Assembly: GCF_040802235.1 (NCBI RefSeq)
Contig: NC_133161.1
Coordinates: 146,435,121-146,499,120 of the forward strand
DNA from: Manis javanica
Taxonomy: Eukaryota; Chordata; Mammalia; Pholidota; Manidae
Direction: 5' to 3'
Length of the DNA stretch: 64,000 nucleotides
Shown here one piece after another: positions 49,846-61,870 of this stretch (position 1 is the first letter of the stretch; the number at the start of each line of letters is the position of its first letter). The position numbers were made by a program, and so were the translations under genes. The notes beneath the pieces are model-generated. The model was not told the DNA's origin. It worked only from the letters and a program-made list of their open reading frames with translations, and ran no database searches.

Positions 49846-50899
49846 GCTGAAGAACTAGCCCAGGCTGGTGCCAGAGTTGTGGGGCCTGAGCTGGGGATGA
49901 GAGCAGAACTTGGCAAAGCGTAGCAGGGGCTGCAGGGCGTGCTCTGAGGGACACCAAGCACTGGGGACACGGGACTGCAGGAGGGGGAGGGCGGGGTGTG
50001 CAGAGAGGGGCGTGGGGGTGCGCCGGGGGGAGGTGCAAGAGGCGTCACATGTTATCCAAAGACAAAATATGCAACCCACTTAGATTCACTAAGCCAACAA
50101 ATATTTACTGACAGCCCTCAGTGTGCCAGCCACTGTCCTCAGCACTGAGGTAAGCAGGACATGGTCCCTGGCTTTGGGGAGCTCGTGGCGTGGCAGGGGA
50201 CGCTGTCCCTCCTTACATAAGCTTTTCTGCACCTTTAACATTTGTGTGAATTTTGGTTTATTCCGCTCCACCCTACCTCACCCCCATTATAAAATCCATT
50301 CATGCTTATTTCAGAAATTTTTTGACTCCTAAACCCATGGTGTCCGCGTTGAGGAATTCAGCCTGGAGGTGTGGATGAGTTCTGGGAGATGGGATGGAGC
50401 CCCTCCCTGGGGCCCGAGGTGGTGGGAGGGGCCCTGGTATGCTCTGTCTGGGGCCTCCTGCAAAGGGCCTGCCCGTCTGGGACTGAGGTTGTCAGCCACT
50501 GGGGCAGGGGCAGCGGGTGGGAGGAGCTGGGCCCAGAGCAGACTCATCAGCCCGACCTCTGGAGAGGGCACTCCCCGACCCTCGGGAATCGCAGACCCCC
50601 CTCCCACGCCCCAAGGAGGAGGCCCCAGAAAAGAGCCAATTCAAACTTTGTCCCAAATGACTTGATGTGCTGGACTCTGACCCCAGGTCTGCGAGTCCAG
50701 CCTGGCACCCCTTTCCTTCCCAGAGTAGGGTGCAGGCTTTCCTTGCCAACACCCAGAACATGCCCTGGGGGTGGGCAGGGCCCTGGGAGAGTGTTCTGGG
50801 GTCTCCAACCTTCTGTCCCTCTGTCCCAGGGTGCTCTCAGAACAGGAGCCCCTCGGGCATGGTCTGTGCCAGCCTGAGAGCCCGCCTGTTGGGAAGGAT

Positions 50900-51140
50900 T
50901 ACATTTGGAAGTCTGGCAAACCTAATTTGAATCCTGGCTTTTCCACTGACTACTGGGTGATTTGGGGCCAATCATTCAACCTCTTTGGAAAGACAGAGAT
51001 CACACCAGTGCTCAGCCCACAGAGTCATTGTGTGTGTTTGACACAATGGCCCGTGTTAAGCCCTTTGCACTATATGGGGCAGGGGTCGCGTGCAACCGTT
51101 CATGCACTGCTGCACCCGCTTCTGTAGTCCAGTAGGTGCC
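50900..51140 (+). repeat. MIR SINE
   Basis: Sense 'tttgaatcctggcttttcca', 'ctgactactgggtgatttgg', 'caatcattcaacctctttgg', 'cagagtcattgtgtgtg', 'gttaagccctttgcac'. Confidence 0.6.
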
Positions 51141-53029
51141 CAAGAAATGTGGTTTCCGCTCCCTGCTCACTCCTTATCCCCAATTCGCCACCAGAGCTGG
51201 GCAAGGGCAGACCCCTGTGTCTTCCGGCCCAGCCGCCCTCACTCTCATATTCTGGTTCAGTAAGGCCACCACCGTCTGCACACCCGGCCTACTGGGAGGG
51301 CAGACCCTACCTGCGAAGACACCAGTCGCTTGGAGGTTTACTGGCTGGTTTTAGGAAAGCACCAAACAGAACGAGGTGCTAAAAGGAAGTGGGCAGAGGG
51401 TGGGCAGGTTTCTGAGTGGGTCCAGAAGCTTCAGAGATGCCCTCAGACCCTCTGGGAGCCTCAGTGTGTCCCAGAGACTGTTCTTAGTGTGAGTCCTGGA
51501 CAGTCTCCCCAGCACCCCCAGGGCCCTCCTGCCGGTCTCCGAGGGTCCTGCAGTGGCCCCTGTCCCATGGGGTGAGGAATGCCTTCTCTCCTACAGCAAG
51601 ATTTATCCTGGTCTTCAGTCCCCTGGGTCCCTGGCCTAGCAGGTGTGCATTGTAGTGGTGTCACTTTTGGCTACACAGCCTCTGAAACTCCCCTGCTATG
51701 TTTGAAGATTTTCCCCACTTAGGAGTCTTGATGGGTATCAAAGTCCGCCTCCCACGAGAGGCCAGCCTCTTGCCTCCCAGCAACCTTCCTCTAGGGTGTA
51801 AGCACAGGGCCTCTAATCAGCAAACCAGGTAAGGCCCCGGACCTAGACTACAGAGCTGGTGCGAAGAAACGGGGAGTCTGGGATAGGCAGAGGCAGTGGG
51901 AAACCGGTTTGCAGCCAGGCTGGAGGCTCCATCCTGGGCTGTGCTGGCAGGGGCTGCTGGGCACACCGGACTGCCCTGGCTCAGCAGTGGCCTCCGAGCC
52001 ATCCCCATGGGGCTAGCTTTGTGCATGAGTACGGCCATGTTTCTCCCTTAACTTGCCTTATTCTTGTCTATTTTCCAAACCAAGTACTCTAGCGGGGGAC
52101 ATGGAAAGTCATGTCCTGGAAATGACCAGAAGTATTTGAACAAACTCATTTTTTGCTTGAATTTTCTAGAATAGGTTTCTGTGGATAGCAATTCAGCACG
52201 TTCACCGACAGGCCTTCTCTGCTGCGCTGACTTCTGCTTTGGCGCCTGGAAGCGTGCCCCATCCCAGGCCTGTTCCAGCTGGTCTCCGTTTGCCTGAGGT
52301 ATGCTGATTAGTCTGCCTGGGGCTGGTTCTGTCTTCCTCTTTTGTTCTAAGCTAGGGTGAGGGGTCTCCTTGCCTCAGTCACCCCAAGGGACATCTCTGG
52401 CAGCCAAGACGGTGGGGCCCCTGAGGAGACCTGGAGGTGGCCGTGGGCTGCCCAGCTCAGGCAGTCAGCCCTTTCCACCCATCCCAGAGGTGCTCTGACA
52501 ACCGGGCTCAGGTCTCCTGTGAGGCTCTGAGTCCCAGAAAAATGCGATTTGGTTTGGGGCATCTGTTTATATAAGATGTCTAAGATATTTCAAGAAAAAA
52601 AAATGCAAGGTCCTGAATATTATGCATTATAGTACCCCATTAAAAAACACATGCATCTTTGTGTGTGACTGTCTAAGGAGGTGAAACATCTGTTAATTCA
52701 ACAACTAGGCCTAGAATTCCTCTCAGGGAATTGTATTGGGCAGTCCATGCTGCCTGCTAAAGAGGGGACCCTGAGGAGCTGGCTGGAAGCAGAGCGTAAA
52801 ACAGAGATGGCGCCGCTGTTCTGTGCATCCCCTGTACAGGTGTTTGAGGTGGTAACGACAAGGGGGGTCAGGGATACAAGGGAAGCTAAAGCCCTCTGCT
52901 CTCCCCTGCCCACAAATTATGCTTAATAAGGAATGTCTGGTGGCAGAAGTTTGCAGAACTCCTACAGGCATGATGATAAAGCTGCCGCCCTCTGCTCATG
53001 AGCGCAGGTGCTTGTAAAAAACAGGATAT

Positions 53030-53200
53030 GTGCACCCCTTGATTGATGTAATCCTCGCAATAGAGTGGGATGTCCAAGATGCAGTAGGCGAGGAAAAAGA
53101 CAGTTCAGAAGGGCGAGGTACATACCCAGCAAGTGGTGAATTGAGACTGGAGCCCGGGGGCCATCCAGCTACAGAATCTTACTTTTAACTACAAAGCTGT
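53030..53200 (-). repeat. MIR SINE
   Basis: Antisense 'gattgatgtaatcctcgcaa', 'ggcgaggaaaaagacagttc', 'gactggagcccggggg'. Diverged. Confidence 0.4.
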
Positions 53201-53456
53201 GGTGCCTCTAGGGTGAGCCTGGTGTAATGAGGAGAAGCATAGCCCTCCCGAGACCCCCCATTGAGAAGGGGGGCCAGCCACTACACAAGGGCAGGTGGCT
53301 TCTGCCCAGTCTCCTCTGAATCCCAACATCTGGCTCACATGGAAGAAAGAAATACAGAAGTCTAGGCAGTAAATTCACCAGAGCTCATGTCAAGAGGGTA
53401 AGATTTCGCTTTCTACTTTATGTGATTACATAGTGTTAGGATTTTAAGATGTTCAT

Positions 53457-53945
53457 TTTTTTACTGTGGTAAAATGTTTATAACGTAAAATTTGACACTT
53501 AAGCCTTTTTAAAGTGTTCAGTGGCATCAGTTACATTCACAATGTTGTATGGCCGCCACCACTGTGGCCTCATCGCCCCAAACAGAGGCTCTGTATTCAT
53601 CCATCAGGCGGGGCCCAGTGCCACCAGCCCACTGCAGCCCCTCAGAATCTCCAGTCTACTTTCTGTCTCAGTGACTTGACCTATTCAAGATTGGCATGTA
53701 ATTGGCACCTTTTTATGGCTGAGCAATATTCCACTGTGTGAAATACCATCTTTGGTTTATCCGGGCATCAGTTTATGGACATGGCTTGCTTCCACCTGAG
53801 GGCTGTTGGGATAATGCTGCTGTGAACGTGAGTGTGTATAAATATCTGTTTGAGTCCCTGTTGTCAGCTCTTTTGAGTATGTATCAAGGAGCAGAATTGC
53901 TGGATTCTATGGTACTTCCTTGCCTAACTTTTTGAGGAATTTAGT
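53457..53945 (-). mobile_element. LINE-1 3' end (old subfamily)
   Basis: Begins with a T-run and 'actgtggtaaaatgtttata', the complement of the L1 3' UTR end. It then passes 'ggctgagcaatattccactg', the complement of the conserved end of ORF2. Truncated and decayed. Confidence 0.75.
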
Positions 53946-53950
53946 AGTAC

Positions 53951-54690
53951 TTTTTTTTTTATTGTAAAGCCTATGTCACATAAAATGTACCATTTTAACC
54001 ATTTTTAAGTGTACAGTTCAGTGACATTAGTGCAATCCTATTCTTGTGTAACCATCACCACCATCTACCTCAGGACCTTTTCGTCTTTCCAAACTAAAAC
54101 TCCAACCCATTCAACAATTCCCTCTCCTCCCCAGTCTTTAGCAACCTCCATTGTATTTTCTGTGTCTATGAATTTGCATTGCCTTACTCTAAGTAAGTGG
54201 CACTTACACTCTCGTAAGTGGAATTATACAATATTTGCCCCTTTGTGTCTGGCTTATGTCTCTTAGCATGATGTCTTCCAGATTTACCCATGTTGTAGCA
54301 TGCATCAGAATTTCCTTCTTTTTTAAGGCTGAGTAATATTCCGCCATATATCTATATATACCACATTATGTTTATCCACCCATCTGTCCATGGACACTTG
54401 GTTTGCTTCCACCTTCTGGTATTGTGAATAATGCTGCTGTGCATATAGGTGTAGAAATATCTCTTCAAGGCCTGCTCCCAAGTCTTCTGTGTATATATAC
54501 CTAGAAGTGAAGTGGCCAGACCACGTGGTCACTCCATGTCTAACTCATGAGGCCATATTGTTTTTTATAGCAGTTGCACCATTTTACATCCCCACCAACA
54601 GGGCACAAGGTTTTGCTTCTCCCCATCTGCCTCAACACCTGTTATTTTCTATTTTTTGAAATAATAGCCATCCTAATAGTATTACTTTAA
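53951..54690 (-). mobile_element. Second LINE-1 3' end
   Basis: Same orientation and same landmarks as the preceding copy: T-run, 'aaaatgtaccattttaacc', 'ggctgagtaatattccgcca', 'ccatctgtccatggacactt', 'attgtgaataatgctgctgt', 'catccccaccaacagggca'. A separate insertion placed head to tail with the first. Confidence 0.78.
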
Positions 54691-55659
54691 CAACTAGAAA
54701 TAAGTAAGTAAGTAAATATTCACCAGAGCCTCTCTGGGATCCAGTCTTTGCCACTTGGCATGAGTAAAGCAGTTAAACACAGGAGAATCGTGAATGGAGT
54801 GTCTTCTGTGGATGCCAGGGAAGGGCATTTCCTGGGCTCTGGGATAGCCCACATCAGTATCTCCAAATGGTTCCCCCAAAACCCAGCACGGTTTCAGGCA
54901 TGAAGCTCCCCTGCTGCCTCTGGCTCCGCAGGTGACATGGGCATATGGACTTTTCTGTGGGCATAGGTGAGTGCCCCAAAGGCGTGTCAGCCAGTACTGG
55001 TGTGGGCCAGGCTGAGAGGCTAGCCACAACCCTGTACCCATCCCCAAAGCTCAAAGGTCAGAAGTCATCTGAGAACGTCAGAGGGGTCACTACCCCTGAG
55101 GTCCCTGGTATCTGGAATGGTCCAGATTGGAGACAAGAAAGCACAACAGGGCAAAGGGAGGGGCCCGGGGGCCCATTCTCCTCTCATACCCATGGGGCCT
55201 TGCTGCTGCGGAAGGGTCATCCCTGCAACGTCAAAACCACTTCCTGCATGGGGACACTGTGTGCTCCTGGCTTTATCATAGAACACCCTGTGCTCCAGGT
55301 CGGGGAGCACATGCAGTGACATGCTCTGGGGAGAGAAACAAGTGTCGGGCCACCTGGAGACTTCTGTGTATGGGAGCACAAAGGGGGGGACCATGGGCAT
55401 CTCACTGTGTGACACAGGGAGGAGCCCAGAGAGCCCAGAGTTCCCCATGTCAGAGGCATGAGGATTCGAGCTACTGGTTCTGAGATGATGGATTGGTGAT
55501 ACGGTGACTATAGAACAAGGACCTAGAAACACAAAATCACAGGACATTAGGGTTGGAGGGAACCTTTGTCTCTCAGTCCAATCCCTTTGACATCTTCCCT
55601 AACAGATGGTTGTAACTCTACACTAGCAGGCACCCCATTAGTTGGTTCACCACTGTGTT

Positions 55660-56190
55660 TATGGAGTGTGGTAGCCAGCCTCCCAGACGGCTCCAAAACT
55701 GACACTCATCTGTAGTGTCCACACCCTTGCGGGGTCCCTCTATGCTGAAGAGAACTGCCTGTGTGTCAGTAGGCTCCTATGGGAATCGTGGCTTATGCCT
55801 GTCCAGGCTTGGTTGTAAAGGACAGAGTGGCTGCCACTTGGCTTTCTCTTGAATCATGGACTGAGGGAAGACAGCCACCTCGGTGTAAGGACACTCATGC
55901 CGCCCTGTGGCGGAGCCCACACAGGGAGGAACTGCAGGCCCTCCTCAACAGCCAGGACTGACTTGCTGGCCACATGAGTGAGCCATCTTGGAAACAGATC
56001 CTTCAGCCTCAGTCAAGCCTTCAGATGACTATAGGCCCAGGCAACATCCTGTCTGCAACCTCATGACAGACCCTAAACCAGAACCACACAGTGAAGCCAC
56101 TGACCCACAGAAATTGTAAGAAATCATAGGACACTAAGTTCTGGGGTGACTCTTTTATATGCATCAATATGTAACTAATGCTTAGAACCT
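55660..56190 (+). mobile_element. MLT1-type LTR (ERVL-MaLR, solo)
   Basis: Order typical of MLT1: 'gtggtagccagcctcccaga', 'ccacacccttgcggggtccc', 'gtgagccatcttggaaacag', 'cttcagcctcagtcaagcct', 'tcagatgactatag', 'acctcatgacagaccctaaa', 'gacccacagaaattgtaaga'. No internal retroviral sequence seen next to it. Confidence 0.75.
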
Positions 56191-56519
56191 AGCACACTGC
56201 CTGGCATGTAGTCACCACTCAACTGTTGAGTGAATGAATCCCGCTTAGTATTGAACAACTCCACTGACAGCGAAATTACCGTCTCTCCAAACAGTTGATT
56301 CTATCTTTGGACAACTCTGTTAAAGAGCATTAAAATTAAATTGGTTCTTTCTCAATACAGCTTTGGTCTTATTTTTACTCCTCTCCTGAAATGCAGAATA
56401 ATTATAATCCCTTTATACACACATGCTGCCCACAGGAAATCCACCCAGAGACTCCTTGCATGGGACCCCAACCTTGTGGACAAAACTGAGCCAGAGATGT
56501 GCCATACCTCACAGCTGCT

Positions 56520-56660
56520 TTGAGTTGAAGAATCTTGGATGGTTTTTGAGAGGGCAGGAGTCTTGTCTGGTTTGTTTGTTCCTGTATGGTCAGTGCCTCA
56601 CACAATGACTAGAAATTAGTAGATGCTCAATAAATATTTGTTGACTAAATGAATAAATTG
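56520..56660 (+). repeat. L2 LINE 3' end
   Basis: 'gagagggcaggagtcttgtc', 'gtcagtgcctcacacaatga', 'gtagatgctcaataaatatt', 'tgttgactaaatgaata'. Confidence 0.65.
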
Positions 56661-58249
56661 AGTGAATCTTTTTTCTTGATCACTTGTACAATATATGTAT
56701 ATTCACCTTTACCAAGTAATGCTGAGCTGTTTTCAAGGTGATGACTTCAGTTTCAAGGTGAAACTTTATCTTTTTTCCAGTGATAGAACCTTCCTGAGGA
56801 GTCTTCTAACACCTTTTCTCTCATTTCTTCCATCTCTGCATGCTCTCCTTTTACGGGAGGTTTCTTCACCCTCTATTCAGCATCTTGTTTCTGCCATCAT
56901 GTTTTTAATTTGCAAGAGCTCCTCTTTCTTAATTCTGTGTGTACTCTTTTGTAGTATTCTGTTCTTGTTTCATCAATATAATATATTCCTTTAACTATCT
57001 GATGATATTAATGGTACTTTTAAGTGGTTTTCTTTATGTATAGTCTTAGTTTTCTTCAAGTTCCTTTTATAATGTTTGTTTTGATCTCTATCTCTCATGT
57101 TAGGATCTTTCCTCAAATTACTGGTAACCTTTCACTTGTCTGCTTAACTTGAAGAGGATTTTAAAGATGATTTGAAATTCCATGTGCATGAGTAGTACTT
57201 CTTGACTCTGAGCTTCATTGTTGGGTGGTCCACTGGAATGTTCAGTGGGAGAACCTCCAATGTAAAAATACTTAGGTCTCTCCTTTTGAGCTGGTCATGT
57301 TTCCAAAGGAAGTTTCTCTCACCCTCCTGCATGGAAAGTAAAAACCTGGATATCAGTGGTCCCAGGGCCAAGTGGGAGAAGCAGAATGGGACTCCAGCAT
57401 TCAGAGGGCATATTATTTTGATTTAATCCTCCTATTTCTACTACAGTAATCCTGTCCTCAACTCGGCCTGTCATTATCCTTGTATAGACCTTCAGTCTTT
57501 CCCTGTCCAGAGAACAGACCTCCAGGCTTCTGCCAAGATGAGAGAGAGGAGCTAAGGTTTTACCTGCTTTGTAAATAGTTTCAACCAGTCTTTCATATTT
57601 GACAACAGCTTCCTCATTCACGTCTACTTTCAGTGGTACCTGGTGCTTCTAGTTCAGGGCTGTTATATATGGCTGTATAAGCTGTGCACTGCACAAGTCT
57701 GAGGCCACCTTTGTCACACTGCAGGCATTATGGAATTGTATATTTATTATGACAAATTTCTGGCAGATGTCTGTAGTGTATCTTGGGAAAGGGGAGCCTA
57801 GCTCTAATTCACACACAGCTGCAACGTGGGCTAGCAGGATGGGCTACAATTCCTTAACCTTTTGCAAATTCAGAGCAGTAAACCAGGTTGCAGTTCATTT
57901 TTCTCAGTGCCAACTTAAGATTGGCTGTCTCAGGCCTGCTAAATTAGTTGCAAGTGGTCTGTCTGCTTTCTAGCTTTCAAAATTTTGCTGTGGTCCTTTC
58001 TTTAATTCTACTTGTCCCTATGGGTCTACATCTTTTCCGAAAAAAATCTTTTCAGGGAACTTTCATAAAAAAGTGAAATTAGATACATGCATTTAATTTT
58101 CTATGCTTATCGGGAAGTCCACAGAAATAACATCAAAGATCATGAAGGCTCTGTGATGCACTCATTCCCCTAGAGTCTTAGCCACTGATTCCAATTTAGC
58201 TGGGAGATCTTCAGTATTACTGCAAAGGATTTGTGAAGAAGAACGTACC

Positions 58250-58680
58250 TCCATCTAAAACTTCATGTTAAGGAAATAACCATGGAATGCATGCATTTAG
58301 CTATAAAGATGTTCATTGTAGTGCTGTTTATAATTTTAAAAATTAAAAACAAAACAACGTACAAAAGAGGAGATTGTTAAACTATGGTATGTCCATATTA
58401 ATCTCCATTAAAATCATATTGTGAATGAGCATTTACTGACATGGATATGTAAGTATGATATAGTCTTTAAATGATAAATCAGGTCACTAAACACCTTGAT
58501 CCTGTAAAAAAATCTGGAAAAAATATATTTAAATATATGCCTGGATTTAAAAAAAAGGCAAAACTATACAAATGTTGATGGTGGACTTGTGGGTGATTAT
58601 ACATATATTTTTGCTTATCTGTATTTTATACTTTTCCTATACTGTACTCTTTTAAATACTAGCCAAGGAAAGCTATTTAT
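58250..58680 (+). repeat. Old LINE-1 3' region
   Basis: 'gtagtgctgtttataatttt', 'gaggagattgttaaactatg', 'gtatgtccatattaatctcc', 'gaatgagcatttactgacat', 'gtggacttgtgggtgattat'. Order fits an old L1 3' end in sense orientation. Confidence 0.5.
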
Positions 58681-59814
58681 TAGTGTTAGTTAATATAGAT
58701 GAGGCTTCTACTCAAAAATGTCAGGCACTCTTAATTCTATCTATAAATCTTGTCAGGTCACCAGAAACATATATTCGGGCTACTTCACCTTGACCTTGTG
58801 CAAAGTTGCCATTCCTCAGTGTTTTTTTAAATAAGAGTCAAAGCTCCCTGTATATAAGGTCCCATAGAGGCATTTATTTTGCAACTCAGTGTTTGGAAAA
58901 ACTTTATTTTCCTCGTGAGCTTCCTTCTGATTTTGATGAGTAAGTAACTGGCTGAATTCCTGTCTTCAGGGGCTCCCAGGAAGTGCAAGGTCTCTGTGAA
59001 AGTCAGCTCTGCCCCTTTATCGTCCCTGTTGCCTCTGTGGCCTGTCCGTCAGGTCCCGTGCTTTATCAGGTCACGATTCTGCAGTGATTTTTATTTTCAC
59101 TGCTCTTTCTCTCTTGTCATCATCATTTCAATTTTCACTGCCAGTAGCGTCAAATCTGATGAAGAAGGGTCTGTGTAAACAAACCCCAAAGAAATAAGCA
59201 GGTAAAATCCTTATCTTTGCTGGCACGCCGTCGCTGTGTTGACTCAGAATGTGCTCAGTACAGTTTGTGGTACCGGAGTCCACGTCACCTGGCACACCTA
59301 GTTGTTGCACCACCAGCAGGTGTTTCTGACACAAACATCTGGCTGTGAGGCGCTTCTCAGACAGGAAGGGTCATGGTCTGTAGAGGGCAAGCAGGCCATA
59401 GCGACAAGGCGCGAGACCTGAGGACCTGGTGTTCTGGCCAGAGCCAGAGCTGGCTCTGCCTCTCGGGGGGACAGGACAGGAGGGGGACTCAGGGGCACAT
59501 TTAAATGCGGGATGGGACAAGGACAGAGGGATGGACTCCACTCCCCATACGGGCCCGGCCGCTGTCCCTGGGCTTGGCTGGCCTTTCCCTGGCTGGCCCT
59601 CAGCTACTGCTCCCGTGCCCACAGCAGCTGATGCAGGGACCCTTGCTTCCCTGCATTTCTCCCAAATCAAAACTCGCCTGGGGTGAAGGGACAGGACCTG
59701 GCTTCCTACTGGGCATTGCAGGTCCCTGGCTTCTCTCAGGAAGCACAGAGCTCTGTTAGAGCTCTGGTCCCAGGAGCGGGGTTCTCTTTTACCCTGAGCA
59801 TGAGAGCGTGTACT

Positions 59815-60010
59815 GAGCGTGGAGGCCAGAGTCAGACGGACCTGGGATTAGCCCAGGGCAAGACCCCGAGCAAGTTACTTAATCTCTATGAGCCTCAGTT
59901 TCTCTGCAAGGGAAATGAGGATAGCAATGCCTACCTGCAGTGTGGACAGAGGCATTGCAGCTAATACAGGTAAATACCCAGCACCTGGTGCTCCTGTTAT
60001 CAAATATTTT
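59815..60010 (+). repeat. MIR SINE
   Basis: Sense 'gagcaagttacttaatctct', 'atgagcctcagtttctctgc', 'gaaatgaggatagcaatgcc', 'taaatacccagcacctggtg'. Confidence 0.65.
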
Positions 60011-61436
60011 CAAATGCTAATGGACCAGGCTCTGAGGGGCAGAGCGACTTGCAGGTGAGCCCAGAATACTTTCCCAGGCTGCTTCCTCCCACCACACTTT
60101 AGCCATTCTGAGCCCTCCCTTGTTTTCCCAGCGTGCCTGGCTCCCTGCCTCCGTGCCTTCCTTGATCGCCCAGAGAACCCGCCCTTTTGGAGAGCACTTG
60201 GACCATCCCTGGGCTCGCTGTGTAGCGCAGCCATGCCGGGGTCACCTCCCCGGTCTGGCGGGGTGTCTGGCACCCAGCAAGCGGCCCCACCCTTCCAGGT
60301 CTCCACCACGTTGGTCTCAGTGCCATCGGCTGCCTTCATGGAGGCTTTGGGTATGTTTGCTGCTGTGTAAACTTCTCTAAACCCACTGTGGCTCACATTT
60401 TTGTTGTTCCTACTCACAGCTGGAAACATTGGGCTCCCCGGCAACGTGCCCTCTCCCTGTCTTTCCCTCCCCCACCATTCTTGGCTTGTTCTCCTTATCC
60501 AACACCCCAAAACTCTGTTCTGTCCCAATTTTCCCACTGCCTTCTGGAACAAATTCCTCTGCGTCTGCAGCCTTGCCTAGACGCTCCCCTTCAGTTGACT
60601 TCCTTGGTTTGGGGGTGCACACCCTCTACTAGCTTTCTGCAAAAGGGGTGAAAGGTACAGTTTTGCCCTCTTGCACGTCTGAACATGTGTCTGTTCTACC
60701 CTCATGCTTAATGGATATTTTGGCACGGTATAGCATTCTAAGTTGAAATTTTTCTCTCAGAATTTGGAAAACGAAGTTCACATGTTTTAGCTTCCAGTGT
60801 TGCTACTAGAAATCTGAAGCCCTTCGGCAAGTGAGCTTTCATTCCCATTCTCTCTAAAAACTGTTAGTATCTTTCTCCTTGGTCATGATAAGTCATGAGG
60901 ACATGCTTCCATGTGGTTCTGTTTTCATCCACTATGGTAGATTCTAGAGAACTAGATGGACCTTTTCTGTCTGGGAAGTCATTTCCTTTAGTTCAGAAAA
61001 ACTTCCTGAATGATTTTTTTTTGATGATTTTCCTTCTGTCTCTTGTTGGAACTCTTACTGTTTGAATGGGAGACCTCCTGGATTGGTTGTCTAACCTTCT
61101 AAGTTTTCTCGCCTCTTTTCCAGCTCTATCTTTTGTACATTTCTATTGAGATTTTTGTTTGTTTTGATTTGTTTTATTTCTGTTACTCTATGTTTTAATC
61201 TCCAAGGGATCTTTTTTCTTTTTCTTTTTTTAATGAAATTTATTAGCTCACAAAACAGGAAGTTGGGATCAGAGTTGAGCTTCAGAGTTGGTTGATTCAG
61301 TGGCTCAACAATTTTCTCAAACACCCAAAATAGTCTCTTCTCTTTCTCTGACATTTGCAGTCAGCTTCATCCTAACGCTGATTGTAAGATTTAAATTTGA
61401 GCAGTTTTCACATGGCTTCTTTTTTTTTCTATTTTT

Positions 61437-61870
61437 TTTAATTAAGGTATCATTGATATACACTCTCTCACGCCACCATCTTTAATCCCCTTGATTGAAA
61501 AAAGTAATAAAACAACAATAAAAAGGAAAAAGGGGAAATTTGAGCATGGACTACATATTTGATGATATTATGGAATTATTGTTAATTTTCCTAGGCATGT
61601 TAGGAGCATGGTGGTTTTGTAGAAGAGTGTCCTTAATTTTAGGATATGTAAGCTGAAGTTACTTAGAAAAGTGCATGCTACGGCAACTTCCAGGTTGTTA
61701 AGCATGCATACAAAATACATATACAGAGAAAGCCCCAAACATGGCACAGTATTAACAGCTGCTGGACCTAGATGGTCAGCGTAAGGGCACTCATTGTACT
61801 GTTGCTTCAACTTTTCTGTGTCTGAAATTTTTCTTAGTAAATTAGAAGGGAAAAAGCTGATGTGAAGCCT
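61437..61870 (+). repeat. LINE-derived segment(s)
   Basis: 'aattaaggtatcattgatat' looks like a LINE fragment. The following 'tggactacatatttgatgat' through 'tgtctgaaatttttcttagt' fits an old L1 3' end in sense orientation. Family names uncertain. Confidence 0.4.

Noticed and set aside
48654-50048. 464-codon open frame on the minus strand opposite APOA4
   Set aside because: It is a mirror of the GC-rich amphipathic repeat exon. The Leu/His/Val repeats follow from the 66-bp repeat and third-position bias. No promoter, splice structure or known protein fits.
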